Shown: positions 8,786 through 16,673 of the stretch, one piece after another
Layout of the letters: each line of letters begins with the position of its first letter
How positions within the stretch are numbered: position 1 is the first letter of the stretch
DNA from: Enterococcus larvae
Lineage (GTDB): Bacteria; Bacillota; Bacilli; Lactobacillales; Enterococcaceae
Direction of reading: 5' to 3'
Assembly (NCBI RefSeq): GCF_017830045.1
Contig: NZ_JAEDXU010000016.1
Coordinates: 1-64,000 of the forward strand
DNA: 64,000 nt
Notes under the pieces: model-generated
Told to the model about the DNA's origin: nothing
The model's database searches: none
The model's input: the letters and a program-made list of their open reading frames with translations, nothing else
Position numbers and translations under genes: made by a program

Positions 8786-9012
8786 GAGGCGGGACCAAAA
8801 GTGAGATGCTCCGAGAATTAAGAAGAAATATAGGAAAATGGCTTTTCATATTTTCAGTATCCAAGTAGGTACTTTCCCACATCAGAATTACTGCAGTAGT
8901 TGTTGTGTGTTAAAGCAATTTCGACTTAATTTCGAAGGAGCAGCTTTTGGCTCGCCGTTTATTCGTAGAGTGTGAGACAATTTCTAATTTGATTATTGTC
9001 TTGCACCTTTTT
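8786..9012 (+). repeat. Family B interspersed repeat, copy B1
   Basis: Begins GAGGCGGGACCAAAAG and ends in a hairpin (GTGTGAGACAAT paired with ATTGTCTTGCAC) followed by TTTTTT. It shares CTCCGAGAATTAA, TATCCAAGT, AAAGCAATTTCG, AGGAGCAGCTTTTGGCTCGC and CGCCGTTTATTCG with the copy at 46988. It lies between convergent genes and probably serves as their terminator. Confidence 0.75.
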
Positions 9013-9017
9013 TGCGG

Positions 9018-9254
9018 TTAGCTTTTTGATTTGATATTTTGTAAATAAGCATTTTGTAGAATGACCGCAGTTATCAAAGTGCTAAGAACGATTGGCAGCA
9101 GCGTTCCAACGGCTGTGCTGATGAATGCTGCCGCAAGTAATAGCAGAATTGTTAAACCCAGTAGTTTTCCAAAAGATAGTCGTATTTTTTTCCAATAACG
9201 ACTGATAAGAAAATGGGTCAGGAAAATGATACTGCCGCATAAGAGATAGGTCAT
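9018..9254 (-). CDS. Small hydrophobic membrane protein
   Basis: 78 residues with a probable membrane segment at 2-18 and a long hydrophobic stretch from about residue 28 to 66 that can form two helices. A basic segment (RYWKKIR) separates them. No family recognised. The start has AGAGGG upstream, and the gene follows the PTS EIIC gene by 30 bp on the same strand, so it is probably the last gene of the beta-glucoside operon. Confidence 0.5.
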   Translation of the reverse strand: MTYLLCGSIIFLTHFLISRYWKKIRLSFGKLLGLTILLLLAAAFISTAVGTLLPIVLSTLITAVILQNAYLQNIKSKS

Positions 9255-9284
9255 TAGGTAGCCCTCTTTTCATTTTGTAGTTAA

Positions 9285-10592
9285 TCAGTTGATGCTTGCT
9301 TCTTCCTGAGATTCTTGCTCTATTTGCATCTTTTCAAACGCCTTGAAGAACGGGTAATAAATCATCAGAGAAACAGCAAAGCAGACGAAGACCATCACGC
9401 AGGCGACCCAATTCCAGTTGGAAGTAATCAGAGCACCAAGTGGAGCTGGTATAGAGAATGGCGGCTTGACCATCATTTTTGGCATCCAGCCAAGAACTGT
9501 CACAATGTAGACCAGTATCGTGTTAACGATTGGCACTAAGATGAATGGAATCGCCAGTATCGGGTTCATAACGATCGGTGCACCAAAGATTACAGGCTCA
9601 TTGATGTTGAATATACCTGGAAGAATGGATAGTCGTCCTAATTGCTTCAAGTATTTTGAGCGTGAGAAAAGGAATAAAACTACTAACGCTAAGGTTGCAC
9701 CAGTACCGCCCATTTGCGCATACCACTGGTAAAATTGTTCAGTAAATAAATTCGGTAATTTAAAAGCACTCATACCGTTTTGAAACAGCTCGGCGTTCTC
9801 AATGATTGCTTGATCCCAGAATGGACGAATCACTGGTCCTAGAACAGCGTGACCATGAATACCTAGCGCCCAGAATAGACAAATCATGAATTGGGTGATG
9901 ACGCCTCCAAGAAGGTTATTCCCAGTGAGGAATCCCTTCAATGGTGAGATAGCTAAGCTTAATAATTCATTCAAATTAAAATTTAAAAAATGTCTTGGAA
10001 TCCAGAATAATAAAATGACGATCAATGTTGGTAAAAGTGCAGCAAAAGATTCACCGACAACAGGTGGTACACCTGCGGGCATTTTAATCTCAAGATTTTT
10101 TTCTTTCGTGAAACGATAGATTTCAACAGAAATAAGTGCGGCTACAATAGCGCCAAAAAGCCCTTGAGAGCCCAATGGTGTAATGGGAATATACCGCCCG
10201 GCAGCAACTGTATTTCCGAACGTATCGATGCCTTCTTGAATATTGACGGGTACGACCATCAATAATGTAGCAAGCATAGATAAAAACCCACTGGTTATTT
10301 TGTCTAGTTTATATGTGCTTCCCAAAAATGCTCCGATTGTGAAGGAGGCATAAAGTGACATCAGTCCAACAGTAAAACGAAACGGCACATCTAAAGCCTG
10401 TAAGTAGGGTGCAATCATTTCCGAGTAGCCGGTAATCGGCAGATTCAATAGGATTGTGAAGAATGAGCCGACAATAGTTAAAGGCAAAATGGAAATCAAT
10501 CCATTTCTAACAGCCTGCAAATGTCTTTGGTTACCGATAGCATTTGCAATAGGCAGCAACTTAATAGCAAGATTATCAAAAACTTTCATCAT
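9285..10592 (-). CDS. PTS EIIC, lactose/cellobiose family
   Basis: 435 residues from the ATG at 10592; an upstream ATG at 10613 precedes the GGAG ribosome binding site and is rejected. About ten membrane segments. Diagnostic motif FNINEPVIFGAPIVMNP, the substrate-binding signature of the cellobiose/lactose EIIC family; also GIHGHAVLGPVIRPFWDQA. It moves a beta-glucoside across the membrane while EIIB phosphorylates it. No EIIA or EIIB gene is nearby, so it must borrow them from elsewhere. The upstream gene in the operon is a 6-phospho-beta-glucosidase, separated by three family A repeat units. Confidence 0.9.
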   Translation of the reverse strand: MMKVFDNLAIKLLPIANAIGNQRHLQAVRNGLISILPLTIVGSFFTILLNLPITGYSEMIAPYLQALDVPFRFTVGLMSLYASFTIGAFLGSTYKLDKITSGFLSMLATLLMVVPVNIQEGIDTFGNTVAAGRYIPITPLGSQGLFGAIVAALISVEIYRFTKEKNLEIKMPAGVPPVVGESFAALLPTLIVILLFWIPRHFLNFNLNELLSLAISPLKGFLTGNNLLGGVITQFMICLFWALGIHGHAVLGPVIRPFWDQAIIENAELFQNGMSAFKLPNLFTEQFYQWYAQMGGTGATLALVVLFLFSRSKYLKQLGRLSILPGIFNINEPVIFGAPIVMNPILAIPFILVPIVNTILVYIVTVLGWMPKMMVKPPFSIPAPLGALITSNWNWVACVMVFVCFAVSLMIYYPFFKAFEKMQIEQESQEEASIN

Positions 10593-10603
10593 AAGAGGTT
10601 CTC

Positions 10604-10923
10604 CTTTTTTCATGGAAGAATCTGATCAGATAACTTCACAGATTCTAAAATTTTGATGGTCCGATATCCTCTACTTCTAGGTTCTTGTGTATGCAAGAGT
10701 AGAGGTTCTCCTTTTGATTGTGGAAGAATCTGATCATGTAACTTTACAGATTCTTAAACTTTGTGGTCCGATATCCTCTACTTCTAGGTTCTTGTGTATG
10801 CAAGAGTAGAGGTTCTCCTTTTGATTGTGGAAGAATCTGATCAGATAACTTCACAGATTCTAAAATTTTGATGGTCCGATGTCCATTTTCCTAGCATTTT
10901 TGGTGAAAGGGAAATGGCTCTCC
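10604..10923 (-). repeat. Family A modular repeat, 3 tandem units, ending in the EIIC ribosome binding site
   Basis: On the minus strand three units start at the GGAG boxes at 10923, 10818 and 10711, spaced 105 and 107 bp, and the last GGAG (10604) is the EIIC ribosome binding site. Units 2 and 3 carry stem 1 of the CTCTACT/AGTAGAG type; unit 1 carries a different stem (CCATTTCC paired with GGAAAATGG). Stem 2 here is AGAATCTG/CAGATTCT. The conserved core reads GGATATCGGACC or GGACATCGGACC. The array fills the gap between the glucosidase and EIIC. Confidence 0.9.
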
Positions 10924-10970
10924 TTTTTTTCATGGATGAGTCAGGTCAAATAATTTTCTTGTCGTTATTT

Positions 10971-12353
10971 CTATTCAAAGCCATGTTGTTCTGTGACGGT
11001 TTTGAACCATTTTCCTGATTTTTTGCAGGTCTTTTCGCCAGTTTCGATATCCAATCGATAGAAGCCGTAACGGTTTTTATAAGCATTTCCCCAGGACCAG
11101 CAATCCACAAAGGTCCACATATGATAGCCCAGGCAATTTGCTCCTTCATCGATTGCTTGATTCAAATAGCTCAAGTGCTCCTTAAGAAAATCGATCCTGT
11201 AATCATCCTGCACGACGCCATCCTTCATGAATCGTTCTTCATCTTGAATACCGATACCGTTCTCTGAAACAAACCAGTCGATATTACCATATTCTTGTTG
11301 AATTTTTTTAGCAATGTCATAGATGCCTTTGGGATATATTTCGATTCCTCTGGATGTATTCATTCGACGACCGGGCATTTCATAATTATCAAAGAACCAT
11401 TCCGGAGAAAAAACACCTTCTGGATTAGGTAGACATTCCTTTGCCCTCACTCTTCGAGGTCGATAGTAATTGATGCCTAGAAGATCGATTTTTGTTGACG
11501 AGATAAGCTGCGTATCTTCGTTTGTTACCTCAGGAAGCTGATTATATTTTTGAAGGATCACTTTTAATTTGTCAGGGTATTTTCCTTTTAGAATAGCGTC
11601 ATTGATACTTTTCGTGTAGAAAAGATCGGCCATTTCTGCTGCTAAAAGATCAGCTGGATTTTGACTTCGGGGATACACAGGGATCACGTCCATGATAATC
11701 CCGATTTTGCCAGGAAGTTCCATCTCACGATAGCATTTCACTGCTTCACAATGAGCAAGAACGATATGATGAAGAACAGTGGCTGCTCGTTTGAAGTCAA
11801 CGACATAAGGATAATGGCGATCATGAAGATAACCGGCTTCAGCAGGGATCATCGGTTCGTTGAAGGTAAACCAATACTTGACGCGATCACCAAACAACTC
11901 AAAGCAGGTTTTTGCATAGTCAGTATAGGCTTGAATGACTTTGCGGTTTTCAAAGCCTCCGATTTCTTGAAGCTTCATTGGCATATCAAAATGATAGAGA
12001 TTGATAAATGGCTCGATTCCCTGAGCTAACAGTTCATTGATCATTTCGTTGTAAAAATCAACCCCTTGTTGATTGATTTCTCCGGTTCCTTCTGGGAAAA
12101 TCCTAGACCAGGAAATAGATGTCCGAAAAGAGTTAAAACCTATTTCTTTCATTCTTTGTATATCTTCTTTAATATCTCGATAGAAGTAGGAGGTATGTTC
12201 CGTAGTCACACCATCATAAAAGCGGAAATTAAAATGCTTAGATGAGTAATCCCAAATATTCTCTCCTTTGCCGTCATTTTTTTCACGTCCTTCTGCTTGA
12301 GTTGCACTACTGGCAGCTCCCCAGAAGAATGTTTTTGGAAAATTGATTGTCAT
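10971..12353 (-). CDS. GH1 6-phospho-beta-glucosidase
   Basis: 460 residues starting at MTINFPKTFFWGAASSATQ, preceded by GAGGAGGAACAAC on the minus strand; a longer in-frame start lacks support. Glycoside hydrolase family 1: acid/base glutamate in YWFTFNEPM and nucleophile in FVSENGIG. The SWGNAYKNRYGFY segment supplies Ser, Lys and Tyr in the region that binds the 6-phosphate in phospho-glycosidases. It cleaves imported phospho-beta-glucosides to glucose 6-phosphate and an aglycone or glucose. It is the first gene of the operon with the PTS EIIC and is transcribed divergently from an RpiR-type regulator. Confidence 0.9.
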   Translation of the reverse strand: MTINFPKTFFWGAASSATQAEGREKNDGKGENIWDYSSKHFNFRFYDGVTTEHTSYFYRDIKEDIQRMKEIGFNSFRTSISWSRIFPEGTGEINQQGVDFYNEMINELLAQGIEPFINLYHFDMPMKLQEIGGFENRKVIQAYTDYAKTCFELFGDRVKYWFTFNEPMIPAEAGYLHDRHYPYVVDFKRAATVLHHIVLAHCEAVKCYREMELPGKIGIIMDVIPVYPRSQNPADLLAAEMADLFYTKSINDAILKGKYPDKLKVILQKYNQLPEVTNEDTQLISSTKIDLLGINYYRPRRVRAKECLPNPEGVFSPEWFFDNYEMPGRRMNTSRGIEIYPKGIYDIAKKIQQEYGNIDWFVSENGIGIQDEERFMKDGVVQDDYRIDFLKEHLSYLNQAIDEGANCLGYHMWTFVDCWSWGNAYKNRYGFYRLDIETGEKTCKKSGKWFKTVTEQHGFE

Positions 12354-12431
12354 GTTGTTCCTCCTCGTTTGTCTATTGCAGATTGTTTGGGCGCCCTCTA
12401 TAATGAAGTATAGCACCAGCAAATCTGAAAT

Positions 12432-12445
12432 GTTATGCGCTTTCA
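12432..12445 (-). promoter_or_regulatory. Possible catabolite-responsive element (cre)
   Basis: On the minus strand TGAAAGCGCATAAC matches the CcpA consensus at the first nine positions and less well at the end (about 11 of 14). It lies about 80 bases upstream of the glucosidase start, a suitable place for catabolite control of a beta-glucoside operon. Confidence 0.4.
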
Positions 12446-12450
12446 AACTG

Positions 12451-12506
12451 TTGTCATTTGTATCGACAGCTTGATATTATTGACAAATCTGTCACAGCTT
12501 GTGACA
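12451..12506 (+). promoter_or_regulatory. Promoter and palindromic operator of the RpiR regulator
   Basis: TTGTCA (12451-12456) and TATTAT (12475-12480), spaced 18 bp. Downstream, TGTCAC-AGCTT-GTGACA (12490-12506) is a perfect inverted repeat lying between the start of transcription and the ribosome binding site at 12507. It is a likely site for autoregulation. Confidence 0.5.
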
Positions 12507-12518
12507 AGGAGGACAACT

Positions 12519-13286
12519 ATGCTTTTTTTAGACTACATTCCTGAACTGAATCCGTTAGAGTACGATATTTATCATTATATTGCGAATAACTTAAAAGCTG
12601 TTTCTTATATGCGAATCAGGGATCTTGCAGAAGAGACGCATACTAGTACAGCAAGTATTCAGCGTTTTTGCCATAAATTTGAATGCAATGGATTTGCAGA
12701 ATTTAAGGTAAAGCTTCAGCTGTATGCAGATTCGCTGCAAAAAGCACAAGTTTCTGATGTTGATGAGGCACAATACATCCATTTTCTTGAACGAGTCAAC
12801 GACCCCTTTTTGAAAGATAAGATTGAAAAAGCTGTAGATATGCTTTATGACAAAGGTTTGGTTCTGTTTCTTGGTTCAGGTTCATCGGAAATGATTGCCG
12901 GATATGGCATGTTGTATTTTAGCAACCTATCTCAAACAGCTCTGCGAATCGAAGACCCATCAAATTACCCCATCGAATGGTTTCCAGATGATGTGCTGCA
13001 GAATACCTGTGTGATCGCTCTGTCTGTAACTGGAGAAACAAAAGAAATTATCCATTATATCAAACGGTTGAATACAAAGAAATGTCCAATCATTTCTATT
13101 ACGAATGGCGATAGTTCGACAATCAGTCGAATGTCTGATCTAAATATCCCTTATACGATCAATCGTGAAACTATTTATAAAACAAGTGATAATCACGATA
13201 AAACAATTGAACTGACCTCTCAACTGCCTGCACTTTTTCTAATTGAAAAAATAGCAAAACGTCTAAGGCTGCGTAAAAATATTTGA
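12519..13286 (+). CDS. RpiR-family transcriptional regulator
   Basis: 255 residues from the ATG with AAGGAGG just upstream; longer in-frame starts were rejected. The N-terminal helix-turn-helix (residues ~15-65: ADLAEET-like RIRDLAEETHTSTASIQRFC) is of the RpiR type and is followed by a SIS phosphosugar-binding domain (FLGSGSSEMIAGYGMLY, IALSVTGETKEIIHYI). Such proteins sense a sugar phosphate. It is transcribed divergently from the phospho-beta-glucosidase and EIIC genes and is inferred to control them in response to a phospho-beta-glucoside or glucose 6-phosphate. Confidence 0.9.
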   Translation: MLFLDYIPELNPLEYDIYHYIANNLKAVSYMRIRDLAEETHTSTASIQRFCHKFECNGFAEFKVKLQLYADSLQKAQVSDVDEAQYIHFLERVNDPFLKDKIEKAVDMLYDKGLVLFLGSGSSEMIAGYGMLYFSNLSQTALRIEDPSNYPIEWFPDDVLQNTCVIALSVTGETKEIIHYIKRLNTKKCPIISITNGDSSTISRMSDLNIPYTINRETIYKTSDNHDKTIELTSQLPALFLIEKIAKRLRLRKNI

Positions 13287-13338
13287 TCAAAACCTGTTTA
13301 TTTACGAAAATTAGAACAACTCGTCAAAGGAGCGTGAA

Positions 13339-13881
13339 ATGATAGTTATGAAAATTAAGCTGAAGTTAGGGGACATCACTAAATTACAGACAGATGCCAT
13401 TGTTAATGCGGCTAATAGTTCGTTATTAGGAGGCGGTGGTGTCGATGGAGCGATTCATCGAGCAGCAGGCAGACAATTGGTGGAGGAATGTCGAATGCTT
13501 AATGGCTGCCGTACAGGAGAAGCAAAGATAACAAAGGGATATAAGCTTTCTGCAAAACATGTTATCCATACTGTTGGACCTGTTTGGAACGGCGGTACAA
13601 AAAATGAGGAAGCCCTTTTACGTGACTGTTATCAGAATAGTTTAGTCTTGGCTGTGAAAAATGGGCTGCAGTCAATTGCGTTTCCTTGTATTAGTACGGG
13701 AAGGTATCGTTTCCCTATTCAATTGGCCACGGAGATTGCAGTAGAAACAGTTACTACGTTTGCTTCTCTAAACAATGGACTGGATGAAGTCATTTTTATT
13801 TGCAACGATCAGGAAAATTATAACCAGTATAGCAACTTGTTGGAGGCTATAAATAATTCTGCTGTTAGTGTAGAATTTTAG
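13339..13881 (+). CDS. Macro-domain protein (ADP-ribose binding/deacylation)
   Basis: 180 residues, nearly all macro domain. Characteristic motifs: [20 protein letters not shown] (adenosine and distal ribose binding, catalytic Asn and the GGGG loop) and [13 protein letters not shown] (phosphate loop, in which most MacroD proteins have STGVYGYP or similar). MacroD-type enzymes hydrolyse O-acetyl-ADP-ribose and remove ADP-ribose from proteins or nucleic acids. GGAG sits 6 bases before the ATG. The gene opens the accessory patch that also encodes an ADP-ribosylglycohydrolase at 17086, so two ADP-ribose-directed hydrolases lie within 5 kb. Confidence 0.9.
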   Translation: MIVMKIKLKLGDITKLQTDAIVNAANSSLLGGGGVDGAIHRAAGRQLVEECRMLNGCRTGEAKITKGYKLSAKHVIHTVGPVWNGGTKNEEALLRDCYQNSLVLAVKNGLQSIAFPCISTGRYRFPIQLATEIAVETVTTFASLNNGLDEVIFICNDQENYNQYSNLLEAINNSAVSVEF

Positions 13882-13901
13882 CCAATAAATACTATGAAGT
13901 G

Positions 13902-13932
13902 AGTGGGATAATAATCTGTACCCACTTTTTTT
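13902..13932 (+). terminator. Terminator of the macro-domain gene
   Basis: AGTGGG (13902-13907) pairs with CCCACT (13921-13926) followed by seven T. It forms the first part of family B copy B2. Confidence 0.8.
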
Positions 13933-14137
13933 CACACCTTGAATCCGAATAAATGACGAGTCAGAAGCAGCTCCTACGGCAATAAGCCGGAATTGAACAA
14001 AAATTTGTGAAACAATTTTTGTGCATTCCGGCTTATTGTTTTGAATCATTGAGATTGCTTACAAAGTAAGCAGAGCAGATGCTGAAAAGTACCTACCTGG
14101 TACTTGCAGCTAAACACTTCTGTCTCGGCTTCTTTTT
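13902..14137 (-). repeat. Family B interspersed repeat, copy B2
   Basis: Contains the AGTGGG terminator, CGAATAAATGACGAGTCAGA, and a long hairpin: AATAAGCCGGAAT (13981-13993) pairs with 14025-14037, with ACAAAAATT/AATTTTTGT inside. It closes with GCTAAACACTTCTGTCTCGG. Homologous to the copies at 46046 and 56337. It fills the first part of the 840-bp gap after the macro-domain gene. Confidence 0.8.
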
Positions 14138-14379
14138 GAAATAGACTATAAATGCTGATTTGTTATAAATATAGCCATATCAAGGAACTTGAAGAAATAT
14201 ACTGTATTTTTGTTTGAGGTTAGAAAAACTGCCTAACGATAAATAGACAGACTCAGCCTCTGCTTATGTGACTCATGTACTAATCAAACTTATTCAGCAT
14301 GTCTATTTTCCAATTAGAATATTTTCAGCCTTTTTACTTTGCGCAACTTTTTTTAAAAGAAGAAATAGCTGGCTTTCTC

Positions 14380-14385
14380 TATAAT
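14380..14385 (+). promoter_or_regulatory. Perfect -10 box of the candidate ncRNA
   Basis: TATAAT at 14380-14385 predicts a transcription start near 14392, four bases before the first stem-closed module. No good -35 box is visible at 16-18 bp, so an activator or other contact would be needed. Confidence 0.45.
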
Positions 14386-14391
14386 AAGATT

Positions 14392-14640
14392 CATCAAGTA
14401 ATTCGTTTGATGGTCAAACAGCTGAAGCTGGCTTCAGTCAACATAGGTTCGATTCCTGTATTACTTATAAAGACACTAACAGCAAACCAATCACGTCTAT
14501 CTGGCTAATAGGAAAAACGTGTCTTGTAAGGGCGCCAACAGCAAACAAACAACCTACTCTTTCCGAGAATGTGAAAAGAAGCGCCCTGTAAAAAAAGGAG
14601 TGCAGCAGAAACGACATAGCTGGTCGTTTCTGCTGTTTAG
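14392..14640 (+). ncRNA. Candidate structured ncRNA: tRNA-shaped module plus two further stem-closed modules
   Basis: Three modules follow one another. Module 1 (14396-14466) is closed by AAGTAAT/ATTACTT and folds like a tRNA: GTTT/AAAC D-arm with GG in the loop, an anticodon-like arm (GCTGA/TCAGT), and a T-arm ATAGG-TTCGATT-CCTGT; the anticodon loop would have 8 bases and no CCA follows, so it is not an ordinary tRNA. Module 2 (14470-14525) is closed by AAGACAC/GTGTCTT and module 3 (14530-14586) by GGGCGC/GCGCCC. Linkers are ATAA, TGTAA and TGTAA. All three contain AACAGC near the 5' side; modules 2 and 3 share AACAGCAAAC. A strong hairpin ends the region. Different closing stems with kept pairing argue for RNA function. 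Confidence 0.55.
14603..14638 (+). terminator. Strong hairpin after the candidate ncRNA
   Basis: CAGCAGAAACGAC (14603-14615) pairs perfectly with GTCGTTTCTGCTG (14623-14635), followed only by TTT. It may end the ncRNA or attenuate read-through into the DUF4145-like gene 85 bp further on. Confidence 0.7.
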
Positions 14641-14722
14641 TGGTATGAAATCATGAGAAATGGAAAAATCAAAGTGTATTGAGTCAGTTTGTCAGTAATT
14701 AAACATAACAGGAGGGATAATC

Positions 14723-15640
14723 ATGGGAGAGTTTAGCAATGAAGTATTTAAGTTGATGATGGAAGATGTTGTAAATGACAGTTTTTATGTAGAAAAATTA
14801 TCAAATAGAGGGAAAATATCTGAAATCAGAAAGCTTGCAGAAATAGTAGTTAGAAGAATTTTGAATTACTCAAATGAAGAGTTTGTTACACTGGGAAATC
14901 ATGACATAGTAACAAAACTAAAAGAAAAAAGTAATAATAATGAGCTTTTACTCGAATCTTTAATGGTGATAAAAAATGAGGGAAATGATGGCACTCATAC
15001 TCAAAAAGTTGAAGAGTTTTCAGATGAAACGCTTGAAATTGTTATCAACAATTTATTCAATCTATATTCGTATTTGTTAATTGAATATTTTGAGAAATAT
15101 GCATTTGGGCGCAATGCTATGGTTATGTCTTCTTTTTCTATCCTTCCGCCAAGTATAAGATATATTGTGTTGAACTACTTATATGAGAAAGATCCTATGA
15201 ATTTGCAAGTGATTGACAAGCTTACTTTGGCGATATTAAAGGCAAAAGGAAAGTCTGAAGCAATCGAATGGATTGAAGAAAGAAAGTTAACTTTAATAGA
15301 AATGAGTTCTGTTAGTAAGAAAGCAGAAGAAAATATTATAGGTAAACTAGGATTTGAAGTAGCAACTGTTTTTCTTGCAGAGAGGCCTAACATGTACGAT
15401 CTATGCAAGACAAGAGTTATAGAAGTCAGTAAGCAAATAGAAAAAATGGGCCCACGTTATACAAGTTTTGAAAATGCTGTTGATTTATATAGAGAAAAAG
15501 GAGTGTTGATAGGGGAAGAGGATGAGATTATTGCTTTTAACTCAATTATGCAGTTCCTGTATTTAGGGAGACAACGAGAAGACAATGAACTATTGGATGA
15601 AAAGTATTCTTCTTACTATTTATCAACCGATGGAAAATGA
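14723..15640 (+). CDS. DUF4145/HEPN-like protein, possible defence or toxin protein
   Basis: 305 residues. Residues ~15-125 match the layout of DUF4145, a HEPN-fold domain common in restriction and abortive-infection proteins: a helix with IRKLAEIVVRRILNYS, then TLGNHDIVTKLKEK, and MVIKNEGNDGTHTQKVEEFS, corresponding to the R..GN.aaH region; the usual Arg is Lys here. The remaining ~180 residues are helical and unrecognised, with EKMGPRYTSFENAVDLYREK near the end. Codon use is AT-rich compared with the core genes, suggesting transfer. AACAGGAGGGATAATC precedes the ATG. It lies just downstream of the candidate ncRNA. Nuclease activity is not demonstrated by the sequence. Confidence 0.6.
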   Translation: MGEFSNEVFKLMMEDVVNDSFYVEKLSNRGKISEIRKLAEIVVRRILNYSNEEFVTLGNHDIVTKLKEKSNNNELLLESLMVIKNEGNDGTHTQKVEEFSDETLEIVINNLFNLYSYLLIEYFEKYAFGRNAMVMSSFSILPPSIRYIVLNYLYEKDPMNLQVIDKLTLAILKAKGKSEAIEWIEERKLTLIEMSSVSKKAEENIIGKLGFEVATVFLAERPNMYDLCKTRVIEVSKQIEKMGPRYTSFENAVDLYREKGVLIGEEDEIIAFNSIMQFLYLGRQREDNELLDEKYSSYYLSTDGK

Positions 15641-15708
15641 TCAACTAAAGAGGTATATGAATATCTAGAAAGGCTTGTCAGGCAATACAAAACCAAAGGA
15701 GAACGTCT

Positions 15709-15954
15709 ATGTATAAAGAAATAGAGGAAATAATCAATGGCTGGGATCCGATGAATCTGCTTCCGCTTGCTCCGGATGATGAGTATAGCTTTGAAATCAA
15801 AAAAATTATTGATGTATTAGAGAAACAGCCGGATATAAATGAGTCGGAGCTTGATGCAGCAATAAGCCAAATATTCAATCAAGCATTCGATGTATCATAT
15901 TTTCATGCAGAAGATGAGCATATTGCTAAACAGATTTTGTTCGCTGTGGGCTAA
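15709..15954 (+). CDS. DUF1871-like small acidic protein
   Basis: 81 residues, acidic and helical, beginning MYKEIEEIINGWDPMNLLPL and containing APDDEYSFEIKKIIDVLEK, the pattern of the DUF1871 family (B. subtilis YugE-like). No biochemical role is known. The ribosome binding site AAAGGAGAACGTCT is good. Small acidic proteins of this kind are often found in immunity-protein clusters linked to polymorphic toxins, but no toxin gene is visible here. Confidence 0.75.
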   Translation: MYKEIEEIINGWDPMNLLPLAPDDEYSFEIKKIIDVLEKQPDINESELDAAISQIFNQAFDVSYFHAEDEHIAKQILFAVG

Positions 15955-16030
15955 GAAATTCTCGTGTATCATCAGACATGGATATGGGTGTTTGTTTTTA
16001 CAAGGACAGTCAAGAAGAGGAGCAGGTGGG

Positions 16031-16537
16031 ATGATAGAACAGATCAAGCAGTTATTGGATGGCAGCAGAATCAAAGAGATTTATCTGGTTTGGGTCATGG
16101 ATACTGAAGCTGGCCTGCTGGAGTTTTATCCGGACTTGCGATTTCTTTATCTTGAGTTTGCGACAGGAATCATTGAATGTCGCTCTGTTGAGCAATATTC
16201 AAGACTTAAGCTGAGCCTTGTTGATTCAGTCAGATACGATTTCGAGATCGATGAGGATATGTTCAGAGCAACTTCCAGAGCCGGTGAATTGATTCTAGAT
16301 AACCCGGATTTGCTGACGAATGAAATCACCAGTCTTACATTTTATGACGTGAAGGAATCAGAGAAGGAAGTGCATTGTCTTGCACTTGAGATGCAGTTGA
16401 AATCCGGTCAGTTCATTTTCATAGACCCGACATTTCTCCATGGTATTGGTATAGGCGGTTATAATCAGAAGAAATTATGGAGAGAAAATTTGCCCGAAGG
16501 TTTAGAAGTAAAGGCGAAACGAGTTGCTCTTTCATAA
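16031..16537 (+). CDS. Hypothetical protein, immunity-like context
   Basis: 168 residues from the ATG at 16031, which follows GAGGAGCAGGTGGG; a longer frame back to 15890 overlaps the DUF1871 gene in another frame and lacks a ribosome binding site. Alternating strands and acidic loops (LRFLYLEFATGIIECRS, YDFEIDEDMF) suggest a small alpha/beta fold without membrane segments. No family recognised. It sits 76 bp behind the DUF1871 gene. Confidence 0.65.
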   Translation: MIEQIKQLLDGSRIKEIYLVWVMDTEAGLLEFYPDLRFLYLEFATGIIECRSVEQYSRLKLSLVDSVRYDFEIDEDMFRATSRAGELILDNPDLLTNEITSLTFYDVKESEKEVHCLALEMQLKSGQFIFIDPTFLHGIGIGGYNQKKLWRENLPEGLEVKAKRVALS

Positions 16538-16566
16538 AAATCGTGAAATAGAATTGATAAAGCATC

Positions 16567-16619
16567 AAAAGAAGTTGACTAAAACGACCGATAAAGGTGG
16601 TTTGTCTGCTTCTTTTTTT
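16567..16619 (+). terminator. Terminator with interrupted long stem
   Basis: AAAGAAG, GAC, AAAAC and ACC on the left arm pair in order with GGT, GTTT, GTC and CTTCTTT on the right, followed by T-rich sequence. It ends the 16031-16537 gene. Confidence 0.7.
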
Positions 16620-16673
16620 GGTAAAATGATAGTGAAAATCTTTTTTTTGGAAAGAAGATAGGAGCAAATAACT

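Noticed and set aside
10589-10613. ATG at 10613 as start of the cellobiose-type EIIC
   Set aside because: The GGAG lies inside that extension; ATGATG at 10592/10589 is correctly spaced from it.
14396-14467. Functional tRNA gene (a GGC anticodon could be read)
   Set aside because: Anticodon loop of 8 bases, atypical positions 8-9 and D-loop, and no encoded CCA. Reported as a tRNA-shaped module instead.
14299-14508. 69-codon open frame in the gap upstream of the DUF4145-like gene
   Set aside because: No ribosome binding site, no recognisable protein character, and it cuts through the tRNA-shaped module and part of module 2.
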